64,000 bases of DNA from Rhizophagus clarus (lineage: Eukaryota; Glomeromycota; Glomeromycetes; Glomerales; Glomeraceae), in assembly GCA_015698045.1 (NCBI GenBank), contig BLAL01000016.1, forward strand, positions 310,001 to 374,000, read 5' to 3'. The notes under the pieces are model-generated. The model ran no database searches and was not told the origin of the DNA. It worked only from the letters and a program-made list of their open reading frames with translations. Made by a program: the position numbers and the translations under genes. This document shows, piece after piece, positions 49,400 to 59,439 of this stretch. Position 1 is the stretch's first letter. Every line of letters starts with the position of its first letter.

Positions 49400-50580
49400 T
49401 AAAGTTTTTTTTTATTTTTTATAGATTTCAGCTTAAAGTTGCCTGCCAAAATTAGACCAAGGCCGAAACTTTTACATTGCCGAAAGTTTTGGCAATTAAA
49501 AATAAATTTGCCAAAACTTATAATGCAGAAATTCTTGCCGACAAAATTATAGATCATAATTTATTAATTATTTAGTATAATATTCTGTCTTGATTATTTC
49601 AATGATTTAATCAATAAATTATTCATTACTAAATAAAAAATTCTCAGTAAAAGTTTCAAAGATTATCAAGAATCAGATTGCGCAGTACAAAATATGATCT
49701 GATAATCTTTTTTTTTCTTTTTTGTAGATTTCCAGATGACGGAATTTTGAATTGAGATCAGAGGAGTTTTTCTAATTTAAACTCTCATTTTTTTTCATTT
49801 TGTGAGTTTCAATTTACTTCCAAATAAAAATTATGACCAGAGTAACTATTATGATACTTTTGGTAAATATTTTCTTTAAGAAATATTACTAACATTAGGA
49901 TCGGGTTTCATTATATTTTTAAAAAAATTTAACTAATTTATTTTTTTTTTCTATTTTATAGAGTTTCCAGATGAAAAAAAAAACATTACCAGACTTTTAA
50001 AATTGAGTGAGGTATGGGGACTTTGTTGTATTTATTTCTAAAAAATTTATTTTAATTTTTTTTCTTTTTTGTAGAGTTTTCAGACGAAAAACATGATCAG
50101 ACTTTTGAAATTGAGCGAGATATGGGACTTCGTTGTATTTTTAATGTATTTTTAAAATTTAACTAATTTATTATTATTTTTTTTTTGTACAATTTCCAGA
50201 TGAAAAACATGACCGGACTTTTGAAATTGAGGTATAAGGACTTCGTTATATTTTAATGTATTTTTATATTTTAACTAATTTATTATTTTTTGTCTTTTTG
50301 TAGAATTTCCAGACGAAAAACATGACTGGACTTTTAAAATTGAGGTAAAGTAAAACCGAGAAAGAGGGGGTTCATTGAACTGCTACTAACATTTTTACAT
50401 TTCTTTTCGTAAGGTTGCTGGACGAGAATATAGATAGTGGGAAGTCTTATTCTTTCTTTGGCAAAGTTATGACAGGGAAGTAGAAAATTTCTTTTTTTTT
50501 GATTTGGGAGCATTACTAACGTTCCCTTTTCATTTTTTTAGGATGGTATTGCTGGACTTAGGCTTTAGAATTAAGTAAGT
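49400..50580 (+). repeat. Array of splice-like modules (right subterminal)
   Basis: At least five units share cores such as CCAGA(C/T)GAAAAACATGACCG and CTTTTGAAATTGAG. They are preceded by TTTTTGTAG or TTTTATAG and followed by GTATGG, GTATAAGG or GTAAAG. Upstream intervals carry good branch-like sites: TTACTAAC near 49890 and 50512, CTACTAAC near 50382, and TTAACTAAT in three others. The core is clearly homologous to that in elements A and B (CCAGACGAAAAGCATGACCG) although the transposons have different termini. Confidence 0.82.
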
Positions 50581-51039
50581 TGAGAGAGGAGAAAATGTGA
50601 AAATTTCTTTTTTTAAATCAAAAGGAAAATAAGAAACATTATAAAAATTAAAAAAATTTATTCTATAAAGTATATTAAAAAAAATCTATTTATAAATACA
50701 CAGATTGGCAAAGTAATTGCCATAATAAGAAAATTCTATTTTTACTATTGCGGATTGTCGATCTGTTTACATGTGATTAAAAACTTTCAAACTCAATTAT
50801 CTCAAAATCATATTTATCTGAGTTTCCACCTTTTCTATTACAAAGACCCTATATATCCGATTTATTAGCTTTTGACCTGATTCTGCATGTTCAAATATTA
50901 AAAATCTGGCTATTTAAAAAAAAGAGAAATCAAAACGTTAGTAAAATGTTTTGTTAAAATAAATAATTAAAGAATTATATTCTAACCAAAATTTCTACAT
51001 ACTTTGCTGAAACTTGAAGTTTACAATCGATATTGAATA

Positions 51040-51740
51040 AATAGCATAACGATGTCATTACGATATCATTACGATATTTTAACAAAAAATCGAATCGACG
51101 TCGTTAAGTTAGTCTTAACTATGTTTATTCGATATTGATTGGTTCGATATCTCTGCGATCACTATACGACATTTATTTGATATCGTAACTATATCGTAGC
51201 GATATCATATTAACATCGAATTAACATTGCCAAAGTATTATAACATTTATTTGATATCATAACTATATCGTAAAGATAACATATTAACATCGAATTAACA
51301 TTGCCAAAGTATTATAACATTTATTTGATATCGTAACTATATCGTAAAGATAACATATTAACATCGAATTAACATTGCCAAAGTATTATAACATTTATTT
51401 GATATCATAACTATATCGTAAAGATAACATATTAACATCGAATTAACATTGCCAAAGTATTATAACATTTATTTGATATCATAACTATATCGTAAAGATA
51501 ACATATTAACATCGAATTAACATTGCAAAGTATTATAACATTTATTCAATATCGTAACTATATCGTAGCGATATCATAAATTAATATTACGAAAATGTTT
51601 TTACATTTACTCGACATCATAATTATGTCATAGAAATATCATATTAATATTGAATTAACATCGCTAAAGTATTATAACATTTATTTGATATCATAACTAC
51701 ATCATAGTAATTTCATAAATTACATCATAAAAAATGATTT
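51040..51740. repeat. Tandem satellite, about 75-base unit with GATATC
   Basis: About eight units of the form CGTAACTATATCGTAAAGAT, AACATATTAACATCGAATTA, ACATTGCCAAAGTATTATAA and CATTTATTTGAT. The middle five are nearly identical (51230-51540), which indicates recent expansion. Outer units are diverged. Confidence 0.9.
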
Positions 51741-51749
51741 TATATTTAT

Positions 51750-51865
51750 TACATTATAATAATAATTTACATTAATAATAATAATTTACATTAATAATAA
51801 TAATTTACATTAATAATAATAATTTACATTAATAATAATAATTTACATTAATAATAATAATAAGA
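51750..51865. repeat. Tandem repeat of a 22-base TAATAATAATAATTTACATT-like unit
   Basis: Five to six nearly perfect copies directly after the GATATC satellite, ending in an AATAATAATAAG tail. Confidence 0.9.
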
Positions 51866-51944
51866 AAATAAAGAAGAAAATAAAGGTGTCCGTTCAACAT
51901 TAGGTACCGATTCCTAGCAGATCCTTACGCAGTACTCTAGGGTT

Positions 51945-52018
51945 TTAGTTTTAGTAGCTTTGGTTTTGGTTTTGGTTTTAGTTTTGGTTTAGTTTTGGTT
52001 TTAGTTTTAGTTTTCTCC
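51945..52018. repeat. GGTTTT/AGTTTT hexamer minisatellite
   Basis: About ten alternating GGTTTT and AGTTTT hexamers. It differs from the TTAGGG of most fungal telomeres, so I treat it as an interior minisatellite. Confidence 0.8.
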
Positions 52019-52980
52019 CTAGAGTTTCTGATCACGCTTTCACCATACAGGTTTACTAACGTCTACTAAGGCGCACACCTAACAGAACAACAACACCTGA
52101 GAAGTGAAGTAATATTCAATGTGGATAGAGTGGATGGGTCAGATATGATAAATAGTGAAAACAAAATGGAAACGAAACAAAGGCGAAAAGAAAAAAGAAG
52201 ACAAGATCAAAAAGAAATGATAAAGAATATTGATGGAAAAGATGAAACGAAAAGAAAGGGAGACGAAGAAAGAGAAATAAAAGGAAAAAGAAACAAAAAC
52301 TGAAAGGAGAACGAAAGGGGGGTCACATTTTCCTTTTTCTTTTTTTTCTTTTCATGTGATGAGTGAATACATCTTATTTCTTTTATTCTATACATAAGTA
52401 GGATCCAATCGCTAAGGGTAAATTTAAAAAAATAAAAAATATAAAAAAAACAATTATGATTAATATAATATACTCTTTATAAAATATATTTAAATTTTAA
52501 ATTTAATACATAACCTTGGGATAATGGTTAGAGCAGGTAATCTCCGGGATTTTGAGAAAAAATAAAAATGATAATATTTTTAACGTTAGCTCTTTAAATT
52601 TGGAAGTGTTAATTCTTAAAACCATAATATTATAAAAAAAAAATGCTGGCTGCTACGACTGACGCCACCCCAGACAAAGTAATTGGCGGCAGAAAATGTC
52701 ATAAAATATCCAGCCCTATTTCATAACATTTTCCTCCAGGCTAAGCAAATATTACAAAAGAAAGCTCAAATATATTCAGCAATTTGAACATAGCATTTGA
52801 GAATACATTCTAACTCTCTTAAGTAATACCACAGTCTAACAAAGAAAGACTCAAACTATACCCTATTGTAAAGAAAGTACATAACCAATCCCTCCTACAG
52901 AACCAGTAGACTTTACGAATATGGTAGAGTCCAAAAAAATATGAAAAATATGTGTATATGACATTTTCATACCTGCTTAA
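52019..52980. other. Mixed low-complexity and unclassified sequence
   Basis: Includes a purine-rich stretch with an AG-driven frame at 52121-52303 (Lys/Arg/Glu only, not accepted as a gene) and a short frame near 52643 with DATPDKVIGGRKC, perhaps a retroelement shred. No other feature supported. Confidence 0.4.
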
Positions 52981-53375
52981 TGGTTTCACTATTTATTTGA
53001 AAGTAGTTTTTTTGTCTTATGCGTTTTTTGGCGAACGGTCTTCGTGTTGGTGGCTATATCGAATATAAACCAAAATGCCAAAGTATTGTTAATATTGTAA
53101 AAGATAAGTAAAGTAAAAGAGAGAAGAAGAAAATACCATAAAGTGTTAAAATATAAGACAAGTATAATATTCGGCTTCACCATTTATTTAAAAGTAGTTT
53201 TTTTGTCTTATACGTTTTTTGGTGAACGGTCTTTGTGTTGGTGGCTATATCATATATATAAATTAAAATGCCAAAGTATTGTTAATATTGTAAAAGATAA
53301 GTAAAGTAACTTGGATAAAAGAGAAAAGAAGAAAATACCGTAAAGTGTTAAGACAAGTATAATATTTAAGAAGAG
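52981..53375. repeat. Tandem duplication, about 185-base unit, two copies
   Basis: The unit begins with TTCACTATTTATTTGAAAGT or its variant and includes CTTATGCGTTTTTTGGCGAA, CGGTCTTCGTGTTGGTGGCT, and a segment from AATGCCAAAGTATTGTTAAT to AAAATACC. The second copy starts at about 53174. The copies are about 90 percent alike by eye. Confidence 0.85.
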
Positions 53376-53559
53376 AGAAGTTTATTTTTGAAAATAAACA
53401 AAACATTACGAATTTTAGCTATTTTAGATCTCACATGCATGTAAACAAATCAATTTTGATTGGTTAATTTTAATATATTACATCATGCATAATGATTAAT
53501 GTGATTTTATTGGTTAATTTTAAAACTGACACAAATTATATATTTATATAATCAAACAA

Positions 53560-54454
53560 TTATACGGCTGTAAAATAAAAATTATTTTTTATCCAAATTC
53601 TATTTGTGGTATCATGATTAGGTAGTTGGCACCTTTCTGAATTACAATTATGAATAAAATGTACTTTTTGAAAATTATCTATTACAGTAATTGGAAAAAT
53701 ACGTCTCCATTTATCTCCTGTTGCTTGAAGGCGGTAAAGTGGACATTTTAATACCGAATGTTCAGCTCCAGTATCCTCAAACCAATCTACAACAATAAAG
53801 GCATAATATTTGTCATTATTACTTTTATGTCGAAAGATACCTTTGATAACTGCATAAGATTCTTCGTGATCTTCTTCATAAATTGTGATAAAATCACCAA
53901 GGTGTAAGTAGACTTTTGAAAGGATACCACTTTCTTCTTCAAATGTATATGATGCCAATTTGTACCAACTAGTTGAAACATTCATAAGTGCTGCCTCAAA
54001 TTTCATATCCACATAAGATAAAAACAACTCAGTTTTAAAATTATGCAAAGTTAAGAGAAGTGAATCACGTTCCTGCTTTAACATTCATTTCATTGATTTC
54101 ATTATCATCTACTTCCTCCTCTTCGCTATTGTAATCGTTGTCACTTTCTTCTTCCTCTTCAGTATCTGATGAATTTATATCATCTTGCGAAAATATCATC
54201 TCATCATTGTAGTGTTGAGGATTAATTGAATCATATGCATTATCATCATCATTATTGTCTTGAAAACTTAAATTACCATCTTCATAATCATATTGAAAGT
54301 CCATGTCTTCGTTATCATTATCAGGTGAATGTACGGGTGAACGTATTGCTACTCTCTCGTCAGATTCTGTTGTCTCATTAGGATTGCTGTAGGAAAACTG
54401 ATTTCGAATTCGAATTGGTTTTATTGGTTCGATATGATTAAATCGTCTTCTCAT
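53560..54454 (-). CDS. Hypothetical acidic protein with BAH-like C-terminal part (two overlapping frames)
   Basis: The upstream frame (54454-54065) encodes 129 residues. It has a basic start, then a very acidic disordered region (DNDNEDMDF, DDINSSDTEEEEESDNDY, EEEEVDDNEINE). The downstream frame (54084-53560) overlaps it by 20 bases in another phase and encodes 174 residues with a strand-rich region. That region contains YLHLGDFITIYEEDHEESYA, VIKGIFRH, YAFIVVDWFED and a Cys/His tail (FIHNCNSERCQLPNH). This layout is like the BAH-type C-terminal modules found in some fungal transposon proteins. I could not find a clean intron joining the two, so a single frameshift in one former gene is the simplest reading. 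Stops are absent within each part. Confidence 0.5.
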
Positions 54455-55747
54455 CTTTATAAAAAATTTAAGATATCTTAATTTAGAATTTTATGATTCA
54501 ATTAAAGCTTTAAATTATAAATACCTTTATATTATCAGCGTGTCGACAAAAAAAAAAAACCCAAAAAAAAAAGCAAAATAGTTGATCAATTCGGTTAAAA
54601 TCAATGCCGATTTTGTTACATATCTGTACCAGGTCACTAGCCAATTATTCGAATTAAGTTCTAATTATCGGTATATATTGATGTTCCGATGCCGATATTG
54701 ATGTACAATTTTTTTAACTATAATGTAGTATACAAATCGGCAAAGAATTTTTATGTGGTAAGGTAGCGGTGAGAAGAATTTCTTTTTAAAAAAAAAATTT
54801 TATGTGATCATATTCTTTTTTTTTAACAATTCATTTAAGACCACCGATTGTCTTCTTATCTGTATTTACAATTTCACACATGGGATTATGTAAGGAAATT
54901 AAAAATTACTTTTATCGATTTGTATACAGTTAGTGAGTTGATTTATAATAAAAAAAAAATATATTTTTTTTATTGATATAAAATATTTTCTATTGCTGAT
55001 ATACTTGTGGCCAACCTTATTAAAAATAATATTTCTTTTTTATAAATTGTACCTAAAATCTGAATTTATTGACTTGAATAATTTTTCTAAATCTGAAGAA
55101 CGTAACGAGTATTCAAATCACATGATATATTCGACTCACGTCCAATAATATTTGAATATCTAACAAATATTCAATCTTACTTTGTTAAACTTGATGATAA
55201 CTAAATTACCACAATAAAAAATTATTTTTTTATTTGCTATGCAAAATTAGCATACCTATTCTTTGAATCTTCCTCCTTATTGCTCATTGTTATAGAACTT
55301 CGAATAGCAATCGTCAATTAGCAAAGATAACTATAATGAAACAAACACTTTAACCCTGTTTTTTGTAATAATGTAATAAAATATCTATACGCAAATGATA
55401 TGCAGGATCTATGATTACATTAAGATCATAAAAATTTGGGTAAAATTTTTATGAATTATTATAAGGTCCAAGAAAATTATATTTTTAAGACATGCTTTGA
55501 ATAAATTAACAAATGGTGTAATCAAAAAAATATGCGTAATATATGTAGGATCTAAAGATGATTACATTAAGATCTATGCAGAATCGTAATATGGAGTTCA
55601 AGAAATAATAATAAAATTTATTATAAATATGGAGCCTGTTCGCCATTTCACTCATTTTAAAATACTTTCTTTCTCTAATTAAATCAATTACTCTCAATTA
55701 CTTAATTTTATAATATTTTTTTTTTTTATTCATAATAATATTAAAGA
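54455..55747. other. AT-rich spacer between opposite-strand genes
   Basis: No coding or structured RNA feature seen. It contains a few imperfect repeats (GTAGGATCTA / GCAGGATCTATGATTACATTAAGATC near 55403 and 55546) and probably promoters for the flanking genes. Confidence 0.4.
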
Positions 55748-56333
55748 ATGGCACAATTAAATACCGGGGCTTTACAGTGGCCAAACGACGCTACTCTCTC
55801 GTTAATTCAGTATCGTCGATTGTATCAACGATTTTTTTGTACTACTGCCATTCACGATCAAAAGGTGATTTGGAACCATATATCGCAAAACATAAATAAT
55901 GATCACTAAAACTTCGCGCCGATAAAAAGACAGTGCAGGAATAAATGGAATGCACTAAAAAGTGGGTATGAAAATTTGAAAAGGTTATTGAGTAGAAATC
56001 CGGAAGGATTTCCTACCCACACACCAACTCTTCATGATGAACGTTTTCATGATGAGTTGTCAGATGTATTCTGGCTTGCTGAAAGTAACAATTTATTATT
56101 TAATTGATTTTTTTTATTTAATTTATCACATTTATAATTAACTAATTGTTTTATTTTAAGCACCAGTCCGCGCCGCGAGAAGAAATAGGGTAGATCGTAG
56201 GAGATATGAGTATCAAGAGCGCAGGCGCTCTCGATCTCATCACCGTCACGAGTGCAGGCGCTCTCGATCTCATCACCGCCACGAGCGCAGGCGCTCTTAT
56301 TCTCCTTACCCCCGTCATCGACACCGTCATTAA
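55748..56333 (+). pseudogene. Myb/SANT (trihelix)-like gene with one in-frame stop
   Basis: Exons 55748-56084 and 56161-56333, with donor GAAA|GTAAC, branch-like TTAACTAATT and acceptor TTTTAAG. They join in frame to 170 codons. The N-terminal half has the trihelix/SANT pattern: aromatic WPNDATLSLIQYRRLYQRF, then KVIWNHIS, then QCRNKWNALKSGYENLKR. The C-terminus is a basic Arg/Ser/His tail from three 33-base tandem repeats (ERRRSRSHHRH units). A TAA at 55907-55909 interrupts the SANT region between NNDH and NFAPIKRQC; both sides fit the domain, so it is a nonsense change rather than an intron. Such proteins are often DNA-binding partners of Harbinger-type transposases. Confidence 0.72.
56204..56300 (+). 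repeat. Three 33-base coding minisatellite units
   Basis: GAGCGCAGGCGCTCTCGATC followed by TCATCACCG(C/T)CAC, repeated two and a half to three times with few changes. It is far GC-richer than its surroundings. In frame it gives the ERRRSRSHHRH peptide. Confidence 0.9.
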
Positions 56334-56997
56334 AACAATTTTTTTTTATCATTTTACCCTTTACTATTTTCTATTTTTTTTTTTTATTTTTATATTATAA
56401 ATTTTTATTTTATTTTCATTTTTATATTTTATTATATATATATATTTTTGATAATAAAATTCTAATTACAATGTCAAATTTAACATATATTATTCGTGTT
56501 TGTAATACAATAAATTGTATTACAATAAATTACAATGGTCAAATTTAAACAATATTATTCGTGTTTGTAATGTTTGTAATACAATAAATCAGCGTTAAAA
56601 ATATTTCTTCTCACTCCTTTTTTATAAAAATGGGAATTTAAAACGAAATATTCCATTAATTTTTCTCACTACCTTTTCCATCATAATTCTTTCGATATTT
56701 TCAACTGATTCTGCATTCCTCACAATGTCGAGATCATGTATATTTTCCAATTGTGTACTGTTATCATAATTTACAATAACCAAGATTTCATATTTATATC
56801 GTAAGGATGCAGTACGTTTTTTTTTTCTTTTCTATATCCATATTTTTTTGTTTATATTTTCCTGATATTATGTCTAAACGTAAATCATCCGAAGGTAAAG
56901 AAATAGAAGTTAGAACAGGTATATATATTACTTTTTTTAATAAGATTTGCTTATACTGTATGTAAGGATAATAAATAGTAAAATACCAAAAATAAAT
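56334..56997. other. AT-rich spacer
   Basis: Between the SANT-like pseudogene and the next gene. A TTCGTGTTTGTAATACAATAAAT-type repeat occurs twice near 56495 and 56555. Short frames (56252-56548, 56794-57021) are not protein-like. Confidence 0.4.
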
Positions 56998-58519
56998 ATG
57001 AAAGGATCGAAAAAAAGTCAAAAGAACTCAGGACAAATTGGTATTGCGAAAAAGAGAAGAGATATAGACATTGAAGAGGCGAATGAATTAATGTCAGGTA
57101 ATATTAATATGTGTAGACTTTAATTCATTGATATTAATCTTTAATTAAAACAATTGCAATGATATATTACATATAGGTGTGCGTGTCAATAAACCAAACG
57201 TAATAGTTGAAGAGGGAGTAAGGGACAAAAGTGATGAGGATTACGATAATGATGATGATGATGATGATGAAGGAGATGATAATGGCGAAGAAGCAGATGA
57301 AATTCCAGAACAATTTCGAAAGCATTCAAAATTGGAAATAGTTAACTGGCTTGTCAAACACCCTGATATCTTACGACTCGCAAATGAAATGAACGAATCA
57401 TCAGATGTTGCTGAATCAAAAAATAATGAAGTTAGTATTGAATCAATATGGTAATATTTATTATGTTTAAATCATTAAATAATGCGTCTTCTAATATTTT
57501 AGGATAAAATCCGACTCTGGGATGAGTCAGTAAAATGTCTATTCCTGCGCGTGAAGAATCCAGACAATAAGGTTCTTGATGACCTGATCGTAAAGATTTT
57601 CCAAATCAAGATATATACTAGTGAGGCAAAAAGCTATCTTGAACGTACTCGTAAGTTCCTTACAGATTTCAGGAATAAATTCAATTAAAATATTTTAAGC
57701 TTTGTAGAAGAATATAAAGAAATAAGAAAAAGCAGGTATATGTTTAATTGTTTTGTTGGCAATAAATAGTGCTGTAATTGTATTATTAATAATTAATGAA
57801 TAAAATAGAGGTACCACTGGAAATATATCTCAGAAAGAGATTAAAGAATATGTTGACGAAAGTGTTGCACAAAAAATTTTAAGCAGACAACTTGTTGCCG
57901 TAAACATTTCAGAATTAATTAACAATGGAGGTTTGGTTACATTAGTTGATTTCGTTAGAGAAGCTGTCAGAATCTCGTAGAATGGTAAAAATTTAGCTAC
58001 TATTAAGGCGTTAGATAGAATGACAAAGGAATTATCTATACCATCAAGAAGCAGTAGTAACATCGTTAATTCTTTATCGGTAAGTTATTTTATTTATAAT
58101 GTCCTTTAATCATACATAGTATTAATAATGTTAAATTATACATAGTTATAAAATCTTTAGTAAAAGCTCATGCCTAATTTTTTTATAAAATTATGTATTT
58201 TATAACGATAATAAATTTAGTAAGTTTTTACGAGTAAATTGACCATTATTCTAAACATCACACCTTAATGTTTTTAATTAAAAAAAAAAATTTGGGAGAC
58301 GTTTAGATTACTCTTTGTATAAATAAATTTATAAATAATTTTGTTAATAAATTATAATTCAGTTCTCTCAACTATTCTATTGACTTCCATTCTTATCACT
58401 TTTCCACATTTCATACAAATAATTTGACAGTCTGCTTTTTAATTACTTTTTTTGATTTTTTACAGCAACAACTCATCAATAATTTGGAACAAGTAGCATT
58501 AGTCGTATCGAAGATCTAA
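56998..58519 (+). pseudogene. Hypothetical acidic multi-exon gene with one internal stop
   Basis: Proposed exons: 56998-57097, 57207-57430, 57503-57650, 57708-57735, 57809-58079 and 58466-58519. All junctions are GT-AG and frame is kept to TAA at 58517, apart from one TAG at 57978-57980. The start is basic (MKGSKKSQKNSGQIGIAKK). Next is an Asp-rich run (DNDDDDDDEGDDNGEE), then helical segments (SKLEIVNWLVKHPDILRLAN, VLDDLIVKIFQIKIYT) and a C-terminal helix (QQLINNLEQVALVV). The second acceptor could instead be at 57179, but that would shift frame. No known domain recognised. It lies in the same satellite-bracketed block as the SANT-like gene, so it may be transposon cargo. Confidence 0.5.
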
Positions 58520-58699
58520 ATTTTCAATACGATATTTGAAATATCAATTAAAAAAAAAATTTTATTTCTTTTTTTGTACGAATTTTACAATAATAACTAT
58601 TATGATACCACTACTAGCTAAAAGCAAATGTGTATAATTAAATTATACTTTTTTTAATTAGATTACAAATTATTAAAATATTTCAATTTAATATTGAAC

Positions 58700-59430
58700 T
58701 AAACGATCTGAAAATATACTATTTATTGTTTAACTATATCAAAATGATGTTGATACGTTCGTTATATTGCCAATATTGATATGATGTTAATTTGATATTT
58801 ATAAAATGATGTTTTTACGATGTCATATTCATACTTAATGCATATCGATACGATATCATATCGATATCATGTTTGTTTCATATTTTTTAAAAATTTTATT
58901 ATTGTTTAATTATATCAAAATGATATCAATTCGTTATATTACCAATATCGAATTGATGTTGATTTGATATTTATAAGATAATGTTTTATAATGTCGTATT
59001 GATACCGAATACATATCGATACGATATTATATTGATATCGTGTTTGTATCACATTTTTTAAAAATTTTATTATTGTTTAACTATATCAAAATGATGTCGA
59101 TTCGTTATATTGCCAATAGTGAATTGATGTCGATTTAATATTTATAAGATGATATTTTTACGATGTCATAATGATACTGAATACATATCGATACGATATT
59201 ATATTGATATCGTGTTTGTTTCACATTTTTTTAAAAAATTATCATTGTTATAACAATATGAATATGATATCAATTAGATATTTCTTTAAGTAAATATCTT
59301 TACGATATCATTTTGATATATCCAATCAATAATGTATCGATATCATTTTGATATCATAATGATATCATTTGCAAATCGATATTGTTACGATGTATATTTA
59401 ATATCATTACTATATCAATTCGTCATTGTT
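58700..59430. repeat. Tandem satellite, about 165-base unit with GATATC/ATCGATAC
   Basis: About four copies of a unit with TTGTTTAACTATATCAAAAT, GCCAATATTGATATGATGTT, TATTTATAAAATGATGTTTT, and CATATCGATACGATATCATA, ending TTTTTTAAAAATTTTATTAT. Rich in palindromic GATATC, like the satellite at 51040-51740 on the other side of the gene block. Confidence 0.85.
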
Positions 59431-59439
59431 TAGAATTTT

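Larger units (their letters stand above)
44754..50850. mobile_element. 6.1 kb TIR transposon encoding a decayed DDE-type transposase
   Basis: The ends are GGGGTCTTTGCAATAGAAAG and, in inverse, AGGGTCTTTGTAATAGAAAA, flanked by ATAT on both sides (44750-44753 and 50851-50854). It contains the minus-strand transposase pseudogene at 46323-48582 and two arrays of splice-like modules, one in each subterminal region. The 155-bp MITE at 36499 shares the termini and target. The superfamily is uncertain; the catalytic block resembles the DUF7869-type RNase H-like proteins. Confidence 0.85.

Noticed and set aside
51945-52018. Telomere-like repeat
   Set aside because: The GGTTTT/AGTTTT alternation is not TTAGGG, is short, and lies within transposon-rich DNA.
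52121-52303. 60-codon Lys/Arg/Glu-rich frame
   Set aside because: Composition follows a purine-rich tract and no start context, intron or domain supports a gene.
52505-52550. tRNA-like stretch (GGGATAATGGTTAGAGCAGG and following)
   Set aside because: It resembles an A-box with an anticodon-arm-like part but no B-box (GGTTCRANYCC) or closing acceptor stem was found. At most a tRNA-derived fragment.
55864-55935. Intron removing the in-frame stop of the SANT-like gene
   Set aside because: GT and AG exist at suitable places, but the intervening sequence encodes conserved parts of the domain (IWNHIS, APIKRQC), so it is coding and the stop is a mutation.
57179-57454. Exon start at 57179 for the unknown acidic gene
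   Set aside because: Joining it to the only upstream exon in frame gives an immediate stop. The acceptor at 57206 restores frame, though its T tract is weak.
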